A stretch of 64,000 nucleotides of DNA from Actinostola sp. cb2023. Taxonomy: Eukaryota; Cnidaria; Anthozoa; Actiniaria; Actinostolidae. Below the pieces are notes generated by a model. It did no database searches. It saw only the letters and a program-made list of their open reading frames with translations, and had not been told where the DNA came from. Below are positions 24,601 to 31,518 of this stretch, in pieces. The DNA is taken from contig JAUJYZ010001332.1 of assembly GCA_033675265.1 (NCBI GenBank), positions 218,501 through 282,500 of the forward strand, read 5' to 3'. The stretch's first letter is position 1; every line of letters begins with the position of its first letter. A program made the position numbers and the translations under genes.

Positions 24601-25181
24601 TACAGACACTTCTTCTACAGCACGACGATACTGGAAAAACGTTGAGTAGCAACAAGTACAGCTACAACTTTGAAACACAAGACACTTTGCCTGCTCAAGT
24701 TAACAAACTTGTAGACATGAATCTGAAGCCCAATGACTACATGGCATTTAGACTTAAACCTGGACCAACGTCAGACAACAAAAAATTGTACAGTAATTCA
24801 CTTGAACATTTGAACTTAGAACTCAACAGAGACAGTAAGCTGAATTTCAAGCATGAACAGATTAACTACGTGATGGATTTACTAGAGAAAGGCCTGAACG
24901 AGATGGAACAACAGCACACCCCTGGACTTCATGGACGACATGACATCACACAACCCCTTACTAACAATGACAATTCAAATGAGATATTACATCCAATTAA
25001 CAATTTAAACAATGCTTATCAACTTACCTACCCTGAGAAAAGTTCAAAAAACACCTACTCCCGGTATAACTTTTCTGATATCTTAAAACGGAAAAAGAAA
25101 AACATTGCAAAGGTTGATAATGTGATGAAATCGAAAAAACGACATTTGAAAACGAGAAAAAAGGTTACTAAAAAACACTAA
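484..25181 (+). CDS. Multi-EGF, laminin-G protein with repetitive basic tail (23 exons, 5' end outside window)
   Basis: Spliced exons read from the sequence: 484-600, 722-832, 3801-3917, 4268-4384, 5515-5628, 6069-6260, 7235-7285, 7392-7502, 8047-8079, 8321-8428, 8683-8799, 9749-9859, 10676-10783, 10872-10967, 12693-12803, 14184-14237, 16673-16765, 17040-17162, 17738-17896, 19930-20231, 21636-21717, 22554-22679, 23089-25181. Each has AG before and GT after, and the joined frame stays open to TAA at 25179, giving about 1547 residues. Order: EGF chain, LamG domain, tail of about 698 residues with 26-residue repeats. All introns are phase 1 except the one after 20231 (phase 0). No signal peptide or start is visible, so the N-terminus lies upstream. 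EGF plus LamG chains are extracellular adhesion or matrix proteins; coral skeletal matrix contains EGF/LamG proteins, but the tail is unfamiliar to me. The short linker exons are the least certain parts. Confidence 0.8.
722..832 (+). CDS. EGF-like exon 2
   Basis: 111 bp, phase 1-1, codes DPCHPSPCSNHGVC and CNCSQGYKGSTC. Acceptor is TTTTAG, donor GTACAG. Six EGF cysteines are present. Confidence 0.85.
1257..2313. mobile_element. Non-autonomous DNA transposon with TTAA ends, about 1.06 kb
   Basis: Left end TTAAGGTATCAGGGTACCCC; right end GGGGTACCCTGATACCTTTTAA. No transposase ORF. Part of its right-hand sequence (TCTGCATTTATTCAGCTTT) recurs near 53772. Sits in the intron after EGF exon 2. Confidence 0.65.
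3290..3637. repeat. Inverted repeat with hammerhead-like cores on both arms
   Basis: 85-bp arms 3290-3374 and 3553-3637. The right arm, + strand 3570-3602, reads CTGAAGA, T, GACGTT-TGT-AACGTC (perfect stem II), GAAAC, ATGTC. The left arm has the same on the minus strand with ATATC at the end. The ACATGT after GAA is self-complementary, as in dimer-forming short hammerheads. A TAA repeat follows. Confidence 0.6.
3801..3917 (+). CDS. EGF-like exon 3
   Basis: 117 bp, phase 1-1, codes DKCHPNPCRHGGTC and CQCSQSYKGVNC. Follows a 3-kb intron filled with two transposon-like repeats. Donor GTACAT. Confidence 0.85.
4268..4384 (+). CDS. EGF-like exon 4
   Basis: 117 bp, phase 1-1, codes DRCHPNPCLHDGYC and CNCSSGFRGSHC. 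Acceptor ATTTTAG, donor GTATTC. Confidence 0.85.
4453..4746. mobile_element. TA-flanked MITE, 294 bp
   Basis: Ends CAGTCAATGTCATTAACG and the reverse complement, flanked by TA. Mariner-like ends, intronic. Confidence 0.75.
4754..4897. mobile_element. Small palindromic element, 144 bp
   Basis: Inverted repeats around CAAACCATATGTCCGTGAAA, AT-rich centre of TAGTACTAAATAG units. Sits between two MITEs. Confidence 0.65.
4906..5191. mobile_element. MITE, same family as 62232-62513
   Basis: 286 bp, ends CATTCATTTGC / GCAAATGACTG, interior closely like the copy at 62232 (GCATTATGGGTAATTAAATA). Lies in an intron directly left of the 191-bp tandem duplication. Confidence 0.85.
5193..5574 (+). repeat. 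191-bp tandem duplication including half an EGF exon
   Basis: Units 5193-5383 and 5384-5574 start ATGTTTTACCAGGACTATTG and differ at few positions. The unit holds intron sequence, the acceptor and 59 bp of exon 5. Confidence 0.9.
5325..5383 (+). pseudogene. Truncated duplicate of EGF exon 5
   Basis: The first 59 bp of exon 5, with its acceptor TTTCAG, occur here and then run straight into the second copy of a 191-bp tandem duplication. It lacks the second half of the EGF module and a donor, so it can be used only as a broken exon. See the duplication at 5193-5574. Confidence 0.75.
5515..5628 (+). CDS. EGF-like exon 5
   Basis: 114 bp, phase 1-1, codes DPCHPNPCQNSGSC and CNCSIGFKGQRC. Acceptor TTTCAG, donor GTATGT. 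This is the complete copy of a partly duplicated exon. Confidence 0.85.
6069..6260 (+). CDS. Fused exon with one partial and one full EGF-like module
   Basis: 192 bp, phase 1-1. It codes LCKPNPCRFGDKC and a fourth Cys (YQCVKN), then directly starts a second module, VCDPNPCQHGGRC ... CACSKNYAGKTC. The first module lacks the usual C-x-C-x8-C third loop, so the exon looks like two EGF exons merged after loss of a segment. Donor GTAAGT. Confidence 0.8.
6280..7133. mobile_element. Same dispersed repeat, expanded by a nested palindromic insertion
   Basis: Left end CGGTCTGTGGCAAATGTTGG, right end with inverted TTTGCCACAGAC. The interior 6535-6871 is another inverted repeat: TACAGCCTTTCGATGTC against GCAGAAAGGCTGTGTA, with GATATAGTGATATAGTGATA on one inner arm and its complement on the other. 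Confidence 0.6.
7235..7285 (+). CDS. Possible linker mini-exon
   Basis: 51 bp, phase 1-1, open in frame: about 17 residues with no cysteine, ending KESSTLG. Acceptor TCATCAG and donor GTTAGT are reasonable, and the symmetric phase means it can be kept or skipped without breaking the frame. No domain recognised. Confidence 0.4.
   Translation, partial: KMEMVVSTYQQRKAQR
7392..7502 (+). CDS. EGF-like exon
   Basis: 111 bp, phase 1-1, codes DPCLSGPCQNGGVC and CKCSDGFTGFRC. Acceptor TTGATAG, donor GTAAGT. Confidence 0.85.
7600..7990 (+). pseudogene. Repeat carrying a fragment resembling a Crypton/ZMYM-type N-terminus
   Basis: The ORF 7684-7926 contains MAARFPELSEEEIDNIF and KNKHKKRKATNES, recalling the short leader before tyrosine-recombinase-like domains in Crypton-derived repeat genes of marine invertebrates. 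No recombinase domain follows. Its end runs into an inverted repeat at 7855-7970 (TATCGCAAAATATCGTTGTA). Intronic; identification is tentative. Confidence 0.3.
8047..8079 (+). CDS. Possible 11-codon linker mini-exon
   Basis: 33 bp, phase 1-1, codes EPIKPAIVKAKG across the joins. Acceptor CCTTCAG, donor GTAAGA. Its RPAIV/KPAIV core resembles the linker exon at 10872, which supports it being real. Confidence 0.45.
8112..8226. mobile_element. Short MITE with GTCTACACGA motifs
   Basis: Inverted ends AAGCCTCGTCTACACGAGC and GTGTAGACGCGGCTT; TTGTCAAGGA units inside. A related, longer and decayed copy lies at about 10020-10385. Confidence 0.6.
8321..8428 (+). CDS. EGF-like exon
   Basis: 108 bp, phase 1-1, codes DYCSPSPCKNHGVC and CVCKSGFTGFHC. 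Acceptor TTTCTAG, donor GTTAGA. Confidence 0.85.
8683..8799 (+). CDS. EGF-like exon
   Basis: 117 bp, phase 1-1, codes DPCESNPCSNNGKC and CRCLHGFVGTLC. Acceptor ATTCAG, donor GTATGT. Confidence 0.85.
8917..9131. mobile_element. MITE, 215 bp, TTAA-like ends
   Basis: Ends AAGGGCCGTTTACACGGGCG / CGCCCGGGTAAACGGCCCTT with repeated CGGCGATTTTATCGG motifs inside. TTAA at left, TTTA at right. Intronic. Confidence 0.75.
9749..9859 (+). CDS. EGF-like exon
   Basis: 111 bp, phase 1-1, codes NYCLPNPCHNDGVC and CKCRDGFAGDRC. Acceptor CATGCAG, donor GTAAGA. Confidence 0.85.
10020..10385. mobile_element. Degenerate relative of the 8112 MITE
   Basis: Shares GGTCTACACGATCAATGAAA and CTTGTCAAAGATACTTGTCA with 8112-8226, and contains further CTTGTC motifs. 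Intronic. Confidence 0.5.
10676..10783 (+). CDS. EGF-like exon
   Basis: 108 bp, phase 1-1, codes SPCSPNPCKNGGSC and CKCPADFRGTQC. Acceptor TAACAG, donor GTAACT. Confidence 0.85.
10872..10967 (+). CDS. Linker exon without cysteines
   Basis: 96 bp, phase 1-1, about 32 residues including SRPAIVVQHNTKG. Acceptor TTATCAG, donor GTAACG. No domain; probably a spacer between EGF modules. Confidence 0.55.
11030..12344. mobile_element. Foldback element: 1.3-kb near-perfect palindrome
   Basis: Arms of about 650 bp meet near 11690. Ends ACTGGCCGTCTCTCTAAAAA and the reverse complement. Arms differ at scattered sites only. Open frames on each arm are mirror images, not genes. It fills the intron before the EGF exon at 12693. 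Confidence 0.85.
12349..12645. repeat. Impure (ATTC)n microsatellite
   Basis: CATTCATTCATTC and derived TTCATTTATTC units, degrading in the middle. Open frames of Ser/Ile/His-rich type here are artefacts. Confidence 0.85.
12693..12803 (+). CDS. EGF-like exon
   Basis: 111 bp, phase 1-1, codes RCKPSPCKNKAVC and CFCRDDFSGPKC. I chose the acceptor GACTAG at 12691; a later AG (12698-12699, in ATCAAG) would cost residues before the first Cys. Donor is GTTTGA, a weak site. Confidence 0.75.
12853..13069. mobile_element. Palindromic MITE-like element
   Basis: Ends TTTTTTGTCATGATTCTGGA and TCCAGAATCGTGACAAAAAA, with a second pair GGAATTAATC/GGAATTGTATAG-type symmetry inside. Confidence 0.65.
13072..13275. 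repeat. 15-bp minisatellite, about 13 copies
   Basis: Unit GGGACGGGAGAGATT with point variants. Both strands are open, giving false Arg/Leu/Ser-rich frames. Abuts the MITE at 12853-13069. Confidence 0.9.
13567..14098 (-). mobile_element. hAT-like non-autonomous element with an acidic ORF
   Basis: Ends CAGGAGCCCATAAGTAGGAG and the reverse complement, flanked by ATAATAA on both sides (in AT-rich context). Long inner inverted repeats include GGTCACAGGTCGTCTCAC. On the minus strand the ORF 13909-13556 begins MNKVADEEIGEIEETESEE, is Glu/Ser-rich, turns Lys/Pro-rich, and runs into the terminal repeat. It looks like the 5' part of a captured or parental gene. Confidence 0.6.
14184..14237 (+). CDS. 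Possible linker mini-exon
   Basis: 54 bp, phase 1-1, codes about 18 residues (VGEYTYSSAPKFFPGKG). Strong acceptor TTCTGCAG, donor GTAAAT. No domain. Confidence 0.5.
14569..14871 (+). CDS. Unassigned ORF, about 97 residues, cysteine-bearing
   Basis: Open from a TTTCAG at 14572 to TGA at 14871. It contains four spaced cysteines in a block near residue 30-60 (GCKTKY, VCDYF, ICPM, HCLS). It cannot join the EGF gene in phase 1 because that frame hits a stop at once, so it would need its own start or another transcript. I do not recognise it; it may be chance. Confidence 0.2.
   Translation: MFQGNMTALYPKILEHKMPITTQFIYLFRDTGCKTKYTPGEDLVCDYFIICPMAYSIHCLSMTNSLIQRRRHPRIQEPLAAVKFASFTKEFRVYVAPKNY
15208..15868. 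mobile_element. Inverted-repeat element, 661 bp, about 320-bp arms
   Basis: Ends TCAGGCCACTTAAGGCCAGG and the reverse complement. Arms include CACGTGACATGTTACGTCAT and its mate. No ORF. Confidence 0.8.
15869..16672. other. Intron sequence, no gene seen
   Basis: Long intron 14238-16672 of the EGF gene. Beyond the inverted-repeat element I find no exon with EGF spacing. Confidence 0.4.
16673..16765 (+). CDS. Short EGF-like exon of a different type
   Basis: 93 bp, phase 1-1. Codes ECKHCDRYAHCVGGHC then ICRNGYVGDGLDC. The G-Y-x-G-D-G-x-x-C ending is the pattern of nidogen/calcium-type EGF modules rather than the Notch-like modules upstream. Acceptor TTCTAG, donor GTAAGT. Confidence 0.8.
17040..17162 (+). 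CDS. EGF-like exon, last before LamG
   Basis: 123 bp, phase 1-1. Charged leader EERLEDRQW, then CDVNPCQNGGTC and CVCRLGYIGKYC. Acceptor CTGCAG, donor GTACTT. Confidence 0.85.
17738..17896 (+). CDS. Laminin-G-like domain, first exon
   Basis: 159 bp, phase 1-1. Begins the concanavalin-A-like fold: HLSFDPDKVEGRMLLDDSG, N-rich turn, then GKCYNAVDLLG, which matches the first strands of LamG jelly-roll domains. Splices in frame to 19930. Confidence 0.8.
19930..20231 (+). CDS. Laminin-G-like domain, second exon
   Basis: 302 bp, phase 1 to phase 0. Core LamG strands: TGITIATWVKL, QSIFDTVGN, YHLEVDNGRVRWF and GDWTHLTATYSS, the W-x-H-x-x-x-x-Y signature of the family. Donor GTAAGT. Confidence 0.85.
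20855..21567 (-). pseudogene. Truncated non-LTR retrotransposon (LINE) C-terminus, with a second LINE tail
   Basis: Minus-strand frames from about 21609 to 21150 read WKALSGEKKLNSFQYRCLRR, then GNMTNKKVREIAE, then RARGKPKTTWRRTVEKERNK. This is the conserved segment after the RT domain in many LINEs. The KPKTTWRRTVEKER part is repeated three times by an 84-bp tandem repeat. At 20890-21035 a plus-strand LINE 3' end (GCCCGATTAGTAGGGCAC ... AATAAAGTTATTATTATT) is present. 5'-truncated and dead. Confidence 0.65.
21151..21410. repeat. 84-bp tandem repeat, three copies
   Basis: Unit begins CTGCCCACCCTGCCTTATTT at about 21152, 21236 and 21320. Lies in the LINE coding fragment and is a multiple of three, so the frame is kept. 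Confidence 0.85.
21636..21717 (+). CDS. Laminin-G-like domain, third exon
   Basis: 82 bp, phase 0 to phase 1. Codes VFVNGDMIAEEYGHG, the typical VNG turn following the W-T-H strand, then GKAGIG. Lies just right of a nested transposon cluster. Confidence 0.85.
22131..22270. repeat. Small inverted repeat
   Basis: CACTCATTTCGATAAAGTTA with its reverse complement 105 bp away, enclosing a second pair around CTTCGAAG. Confidence 0.7.
22554..22679 (+). CDS. Laminin-G-like domain, last exon
   Basis: 126 bp, phase 1-1. Codes FGSRLLRGMVDEFFIFPGEL, matching the final I/V-D-E-V-x-I-Y strand of LamG domains, then a hydrophobic stretch with one Cys. Donor GTAAGT. Confidence 0.8.
23089..25181 (+). CDS. 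Terminal exon: tandem-repeat, Q/N/Y/P-rich, basic tail
   Basis: 2093 bp, entered in phase 1 from the LamG exon with the frame preserved (the joining codon is C+GA, Arg). It opens with about six 26-residue repeats of the type YPLAPPPNVMPYNKAVNQRQ + NNAIN (23140-23600, DNA period 78 bp). A long Q, R, Y, P, T-rich stretch follows with many Arg/Lys pairs. Near residue 560 comes a more ordered, leucine-bearing segment (EHLNLELNRDSKLNF, INYVMDLLEKGLNEMEQQ). It ends in a Lys-rich tail (KRKKKN, KKRHLKTRKKVTKKH). No transmembrane helix seen. Function unknown; a matrix-binding or processed tail is an inference. Confidence 0.8.
23140..23600 (+). repeat. 78-bp coding tandem repeat, about six copies
   Basis: Unit core GTAATGCCCTACAATAAAGC, TGTAAACCAAAGACAAAA. 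In frame with the terminal exon; one unit has an extra Gly codon. Copies are nearly the same, so expansion is recent or homogenised. Confidence 0.9.
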
Positions 25182-25297
25182 TCAAACATTTGAAAATAGC
25201 CGAAAAAAATGATTTTTTAAATCTCTTGTTAATATCAGATGATGGATTTTTATAGGAATTGTATGTCATGTAACACACATTTAAGTTAAAAACTGTA

Positions 25298-25303
25298 AAT
25301 AAA
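25298..25303 (+). terminator. Polyadenylation signal AATAAA
   Basis: AATAAA 117 bp after the stop codon of the EGF/LamG gene; the likely cleavage signal for its mRNA. Confidence 0.5.
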
Positions 25304-26565
25304 GCGGGTCGACCAGAATATTTAACATATGCAAAATGTTTAACATATGCAAAATGTATTTTTATTTTCTTGATTGATTGATGTCCTTGGTATGTGTTCG
25401 GCTGACCATCTATCTCCCTCCCCATGTGTCCATATCAAACATGTGATGACGTATTACTGATCGTGGTGAATTATGCACTTGAACGATGACGAGCTTTAGG
25501 CCAGAACGTTGTCCTTCTTCCTTGAAACCGTAGTTTTGAGCATATTTTGGCTTAACGTATTTGTTCAGTTCAACAAAATATTTATTTTTTCTAAGAATTT
25601 TTCTCGTCCACCACGGGAAGCCATCGGTAATTTTATTAAAAGCTTGGGAAGATTTGATACTTGAACTGGAATGCCACAACTATATTTCAATGATAGTATA
25701 ACCGTTACCATAATTGATAATTTTCAGGTTGTCCTCGAAGCTAATATAATATAAATATATGGTAAATATGAAAGATGTGTATGAGATCAGCTATACACCT
25801 GGTAAAGTCACAGCCAGCCCACCCTCTGTGTCTGGGCGACTTGCATCATGATGACCTTGTTTTACTACTACTACCAGAATGCTTTGGGAATTTGGAAAAA
25901 TGGACCAGCTCAGAATTGACATGAAATATAAAATTGTAAATTTTATTAAGATTCGTATGGAAAAATGTGATGTATGGCATCCAATGCATTTTCCCTACAA
26001 TTTTTTTAGAAAACACTCGATTTTACTTTTCATGTCATTTCTCCTGTGTCAAATATTATGAGCTGAAATTTCGCCTTCTTACTAATATCGAGCTGCTCTT
26101 TATTTCTGCAGTTCATTTTGACACTGCTGTTTGATTTAAGAGGAATGGGGTCACATGACATGTTAGTCGCAGGTGGTCATGGGTTTAAATCCTGTTGATG
26201 GCAAAGTTGTAGATCTATTTTTACCTAGTAAATTCATCTGTGGTGCCTCACCAATAAAGAAGATGACTTGAGTTTTCAGGGGATTTCATAAGAACTATGC
26301 ATTTTGGATGCGACCAGATCACGCAGCTAATTAATGTTTCACCGTAAAGGAGACCCAATAACTTAGTTATCTCTCCGATATGGGTCCGAACCTCAAATCA
26401 ATAGATTAGTTTTGTATCTCCAGTTTCCTGCCTTGTACACGCCTCACAGCTGCCTCCAGGACACAACACATGGTATTTGAGGTTCCCTGAGTGACGTATG
26501 ATATCCTTGCACTTTAGTAACTTTTACTTGATCCAGTTTCATAATCAATGACTTCCATTTTTCAG
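25304..26565. other. No gene recognised
   Basis: Downstream sequence of the EGF/LamG gene. Short open frames occur but none resembles a protein family or has good splice context. A B-box-like GGGTTTAAATCC stands near 26180, without a convincing tRNA fold. Confidence 0.4.
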
Positions 26566-26733
26566 AACCGAATACCTGCACAGAAAATGTATAATTTCAA
26601 TCCAACCAGCGTGATCTCTAGACGTGTTCTTCCAAGTAGCAGACGAATTAAAGTCCATCCTGAAACAAAACAAGAACTGAACGACGAAAGAGAACTGGCA
26701 GAGGCACTGGCATTACTTTCTTTGCCAAATTAG
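26566..26733 (+). CDS. Candidate terminal exon, 55 codons
   Basis: Good acceptor ATTTTTCAG, then an open frame to TAG. The product is Arg-rich (SRRVLPSSRRIKVH) and ends with an acidic-hydrophobic helix (ERELAEALALLSLPN). That ending recalls the Ala/Leu-rich helices near the C-termini of the divergent gene pair (KEFAMAFAGAL, ALGKAMAAAL). It would be entered in phase 0, so it does not follow a phase-1 exon. Possibly the last exon of an alternative or neighbouring transcript. Confidence 0.3.
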   Translation, partial: NRIPAQKMYNFNPTSVISRRVLPSSRRIKVHPETKQELNDERELAEALALLSLPN

Positions 26734-27160
26734 TAAATCAAATGAACAACTTAATCGTATCAACAAGCAAGGTCGTACACAGCACAGTGGCAGGGGGGCA
26801 GTTGTCCCCCTAGCAAGGCAAAAAGATACCAAAAAGTAATGAGAACTGTACTATTTTATGTATTTTTTTATGTTAAATACGTACTGCCTTCCTTGAAATT
26901 TGGGTTATGTACGATCCTGACAAGTGTGCATAATGGGACTTTGACACCGTGCAAAAAGACGTCCTACATTTAATGACGTTTCGGAAGTTTGTCTTGTTTA
27001 CACGGTGTTCCATTCCACACACTTGTTGATTGTAATTACACCGACGCAGTGTCTACTTGTTTAACCGCTAGTCCCTATAACTCTTTCTTATCGTTACTGC
27101 AATTGATTAATGCAGTTGTTTCAAAGTTGCCCTATCACAAACCATGTAAGATACACTCGC

Positions 27161-27326
27161 CAGTGGCGGATCCAGGATTTCAAAAAGGGGGTTCCAGAAA
27201 CGCTACTTCCTGTATTTTAAGGACAAACCATAATTTCAATTTCATTCTACTTAGCTGAAGAACAAGATCGGGTTCACAAAGGGGGGTTCCATGGAACCCA
27301 TGGAACCTCCCCTGGATCCGCCACTG
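27161..27326. mobile_element. hAT-type MITE, 166 bp
   Basis: Ends CAGTGGCGGATCCAGG and CCTGGATCCGCCACTG; CTCGC stands on both flanks. The centre has GGTTCCATGGAACC palindromes. Confidence 0.7.
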
Positions 27327-28439
27327 CTCGCACCTAAGAGTGTTACTTGTTGTTTGTTTGTTTATTGGTGGGTTGGTGGGTTGAACAAAGATGACTGAAG
27401 AAATCAAGAAACCATCGATTTGGAGATAATAGATCAATAGCGCTTTACAATAGAGAAATAAATAACAATAAAAATATGTATTAATTAAGCTTAATTAAGT
27501 CCATATTGATCTTCATCTACATTTTTATAAAGATAAGCGTAACGATAATCTTAATCCAATAATACCCGCATAACAAAGGACAGGAAGGATGCTCAGTTCC
27601 AAATATTAACCCTAGTAAAACATAGATGAACACTAAGTTATTACAGAAATCGCTATAGCTACTAGCAATCGGTTTCGACGTAGGGGGTGGAAGTGGGGGT
27701 TTATTGGACGCGATTTGTGGTTGGAAGATAGAAAGGACGCAACTCAGAAGATGAGGTTGAAGATATATATTACTTAGGGTTTCCCCAATAGAGTTCAAAT
27801 GCCTGGTAAAATTTGAGGCAGCGATTGGACATTTACCTTGATATTGACATTGTACATAACTTATAGCTTTTGTGTATTAATAAAGTTATTGAATGAATTC
27901 AAATCGGTAGTTTCCATGTTAATTTGTATTCTATAAAGCAAATGTTTAATTGTTGTGTATTTTCTTTGGAGATCCAATAATCCACGTTCAAGCTGATGTT
28001 TTCTTTGGAAATCTTTCATCGTCTTTTTTTTACGGTTTCATTACGGTAATGATTATTTTTACACTACTTCAATTTCTGCACAGTTTTCCTCTTTTAATTT
28101 TCATCTAAAACTTCCAATAAAAAGTCAAATTCACAAAATTGCCATTAGGCACCGCTCTAAATGTACCCTGCCAATTCTATGCAAAACGCTAAAATTCGAC
28201 CATACACCCAGACTTAAATGCTGAGTCACCGTATGTTACGTATAGGACGAAGATTTCGGCTTCATCCGCGTTATCGAGTAGTACACAATCAGCGTATTAG
28301 GGGGCGAGGAAACAGTCGTATCCTAGTCCTAAATGACTGTCCCTTACTAATTCAGCTATCTGTACTTCAGATTGATTTGGAGCGTTAATTTAGTAGTCTA
28401 TCGTGTAACGGTTATTGTTATGGAAATTTATTGACTAAC

Positions 28440-30100
28440 GTAGCCCTCTGGAAGTACGCTGGACCACGACGCCAGTGACCCAGGTTCGACTTTCGGTGGA
28501 CTTCAACACTTTTTACCGTTTTTTTTTTGCTTGTCTTTTCCTTGGTTGCAAAATTACGAGGTTAATATTTGTGAATTTAGAATTTTATAGAACAAAATAT
28601 TAAAAAATAGATATATCAACCGCTTAGCCGTACTTATTATAACAATATCGATAAGTAGATTGGAGCCACACAAAAGTATTACTTGCTGAGGATAAAATGC
28701 TGATCGAACCTCGTTATTATAAAGTGTTACTAGACTAGATCGATAAAGAAATGGATGAATGTATGGAGTGATGAGATGGATAAACGGATGGAAGGAATGG
28801 TGCATGGATAGATGGATACATGAGTTGATTGAAGGAGAGAAGGAAGCATGAGATAGATAGTATGGAGAAAAGGATTATGGAAAGGATGGGAGAAAATCAA
28901 GGGTAAAAATAGATGTGATAGATGGATGGATGATATTTTGAAATATGGAATTTTAAAAGGGCCGGAGGGGCTCAGCTAGATGTTTAGTTTCTTTATGACT
29001 ACAAATCAAAGTGATTGTTGTTTTATTCACAGATATTTCAATATATGAGAACTGTTATAACAAAAGGGGTACGTCTTCGTCAATAACACCCCTTTTAAGA
29101 AAACAGACCTCATTATTCTTGTTGTGTCAAAATCACCTAGGATGTTGTTTTTGACTATTCTTTCAAGATACAGGTCAATACCTAACTTTCTCATGATTCT
29201 ACAACCTCATGTTGTATCACAATCACCTAGGGTGTTGTATATATAGGGTGTTGTTTGCAGTTCGGGCATGCGCACAATAAAAAAACTCGAGAAAAATACG
29301 CTGGAACTCGACGAAAGTTACCCGGGATCGACTCTCCAACATTTGTACAACGTATCTTTTTTCACAGTTGTTTTTGCTTGTCTTTTCCATCGTTGCAGAA
29401 GTCAGACAAGTGAGTAAAGTACCTCGTTATATTATAAAGTGTTACTAGACTAGATCGATAAATAAATAGATGAATGGATGGATGGATGGATGGATGGATG
29501 GAGTGATGAGATGCATTAACGGATAAACGGATGGAACGAATGGTGGATACATGAGTTGTTTGAAGGAGAGAAGGAAGGATGGGATAGGTAGATAGAAGGG
29601 AGAACATAATTATTGAAAAGGATGGGAAAAAAGGCATAGAAATGGAAAATAAATGGGATAGATGGATAGATAATATTAATGTGGTGTAAAGGACCGGGGG
29701 AGGGGGGGGGGGTTAATGTGGTGTAAAGGACCGGGGGGGGGGGGGGGGGGGAGGGTGAGTGGTCTCAGCTAGAGTCTTGGTTCCTTTAGGACTATAAATC
29801 ACAGTCATTGTTGTTTTGTACACGCACAGACATTAAAATATATACACCTATTTCATTAAAGGTTGTCCGACCGAAAGCGACGAGCGACAAGCGGCAAGCG
29901 ACAAGTGACAAGCGACAAGCGACAAGCCAAGACCGCCAACAAGCAAACGTTAATTAGCTGAAGGTTTTGAGTTGTTGCTTGTTGCTTTAGGCTGTGCCAA
30001 CCTTTTTTGAAATAGGTGTATATGAGAACTGATATTACAAAAGGGGTACATTTTCGTCAACTGAGACCCATTTAAGAAAACAGACCCCAAATATTAATAA
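28440..30100. repeat. Local segmental duplication, two diverged copies
   Basis: Copy A about 28440-29110 and copy B about 29280-30100, offset about 715 bp. Shared marks: TTTTGCTTGTCTTTTCC, AAGTGTTACTAGACTAGATC, the GGAT/GATGAATG tract, CTCAGCTAGA, and TATGAGAACTG...AAAAGGGGTAC. Copy B carries the MITE 29841-30022 and poly-G tracts near 29700-29755. Confidence 0.8.
29841..30022. mobile_element. TA-type MITE within a duplicated segment
   Basis: Ends TATACACCTATTTCA and TGAAATAGGTGTATA. The interior has AGCGACAAGCG repeats. It splits the second copy of the duplication described at 28440-30100. Confidence 0.75.
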
Positions 30101-30639
30101 CATTATTTGAAATTATTTTCCATTATTAAAGGAGAACTGTAGCCTAAATTTATATTTCGATAAAAACAAAGAGGATGTTGTGTACATTCATTTTCTGAAA
30201 TAATTTTCAATTGTTTTTATTTTTATGGAGAAGAAACTTGAGTTTAAATTGTAAAAAGACATAGATTACCGCTGAAATGGTTGCGGCTCACTTCAGTAAT
30301 TATTCCCCATAATAGACGTCTCCTCTCCCAAGGGAAAGTGCAATCACAATATAGAGTAATTATAAGTGCATTGTATTTTCTTGTATCCGAGAGAATGTTG
30401 TGAACGGATTTTAATATTCCCCTAAAACGACGTCACAATCAAAAAGATCTGAGCCGCGGTAAAACGGCAAAATGGCGGATGATATTCCGTATTGAACGTA
30501 AATTATGTTGATATCTAAGAACGATTTACAAAAAATTAATACTCAAGTAATGCAAATACAATAGGCATCTAACTTTCTTGCGAAAATAAATGTTGTCTTC
30601 AGTTCCCCTTTAAGAAAATCATTTTCGTGTGTATAAAAA

Positions 30640-31375
30640 TGTTCTTACAAAAGAATACAGTAAACAAAAAATAATCGGCGGTGCAGCGATGAATCGATCC
30701 CATGGCATGTGCTCAGTCTAACGCGCTGTGTTTCAGTGCGAGCCATACGGGGCCATAGTAATTTGCACAACAATAGACAGTCCATTCACAAGATACACTA
30801 GGTTATTTTGTTCTCCAAATCAACAAGCGTGCACGATTGCCTAGTGGTGCGGGGGCAGTTATTTAGTGGGCCTAGGATCCGACTGTTCTCTCCCTATTTG
30901 ACTACTAAGCTGATTGGTGTAAGCGTAAGCCCGGATAGCACGGATGGCCGAAATCTTCATCCTATATACGTAGCATGCGGTGACTCAGCATAACGTCTGG
31001 GAGTATGGATCTGTTTACGTTAAATCACCTGCATTCATCTCTTTTGAACTTGGGGATCTATGGTTCAAGTCCCAGCCGTGACCGTTATTCTTTCTTTTTT
31101 TGTTATTGTTTTGTTATTGTTTGTTTGTTTTCGATTTTGGAATTATTTACATGCATATTTCTTCTCTGAGCCCTAGGTCCAGTTAATATTTTTTTAATAC
31201 TTCTACGTTTTAACGCTTTCTTTTGAGTAATAACATTTAAACGATATTCAAAAGACACTAGAATTCAGGAATTTATTATACTGATAGATCCACCTGTTCA
31301 AAGAGTGCATAGCGTAAATAGCATAAATCAACTTATCTACTAGATTTACAACTTATATACAACTCGAGATAGTTT
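30640..31375. repeat. Dispersed repeat, copy 1
   Basis: Similar over some 700 bp to 39180-39900: AACGCGCTGTGTTTCAGTGC, TTTGCACAACAATAGACAGT, CACTAGGTTATTTTGT. A B-box-like GGTTCAAGTCC at about 31064. Confidence 0.8.
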
Positions 31376-31518
31376 GCCTTCGTGAAACTATCAGAACGCC
31401 ACATTGGCTTTTAGTTTTCATTTTTGGGTCGATGTGTTGTCTAGGAGCACATCTAATCGCGATATGAGAACTGTTATTACAAAATGGTTCTTAGTCAAGA
31501 AGATATATACTTCATATA

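Noticed and set aside
28440..28505. tRNA-like stretch with CAGGTTCGACT
   Set aside because: No cloverleaf could be drawn; it is part of the segmental duplication.
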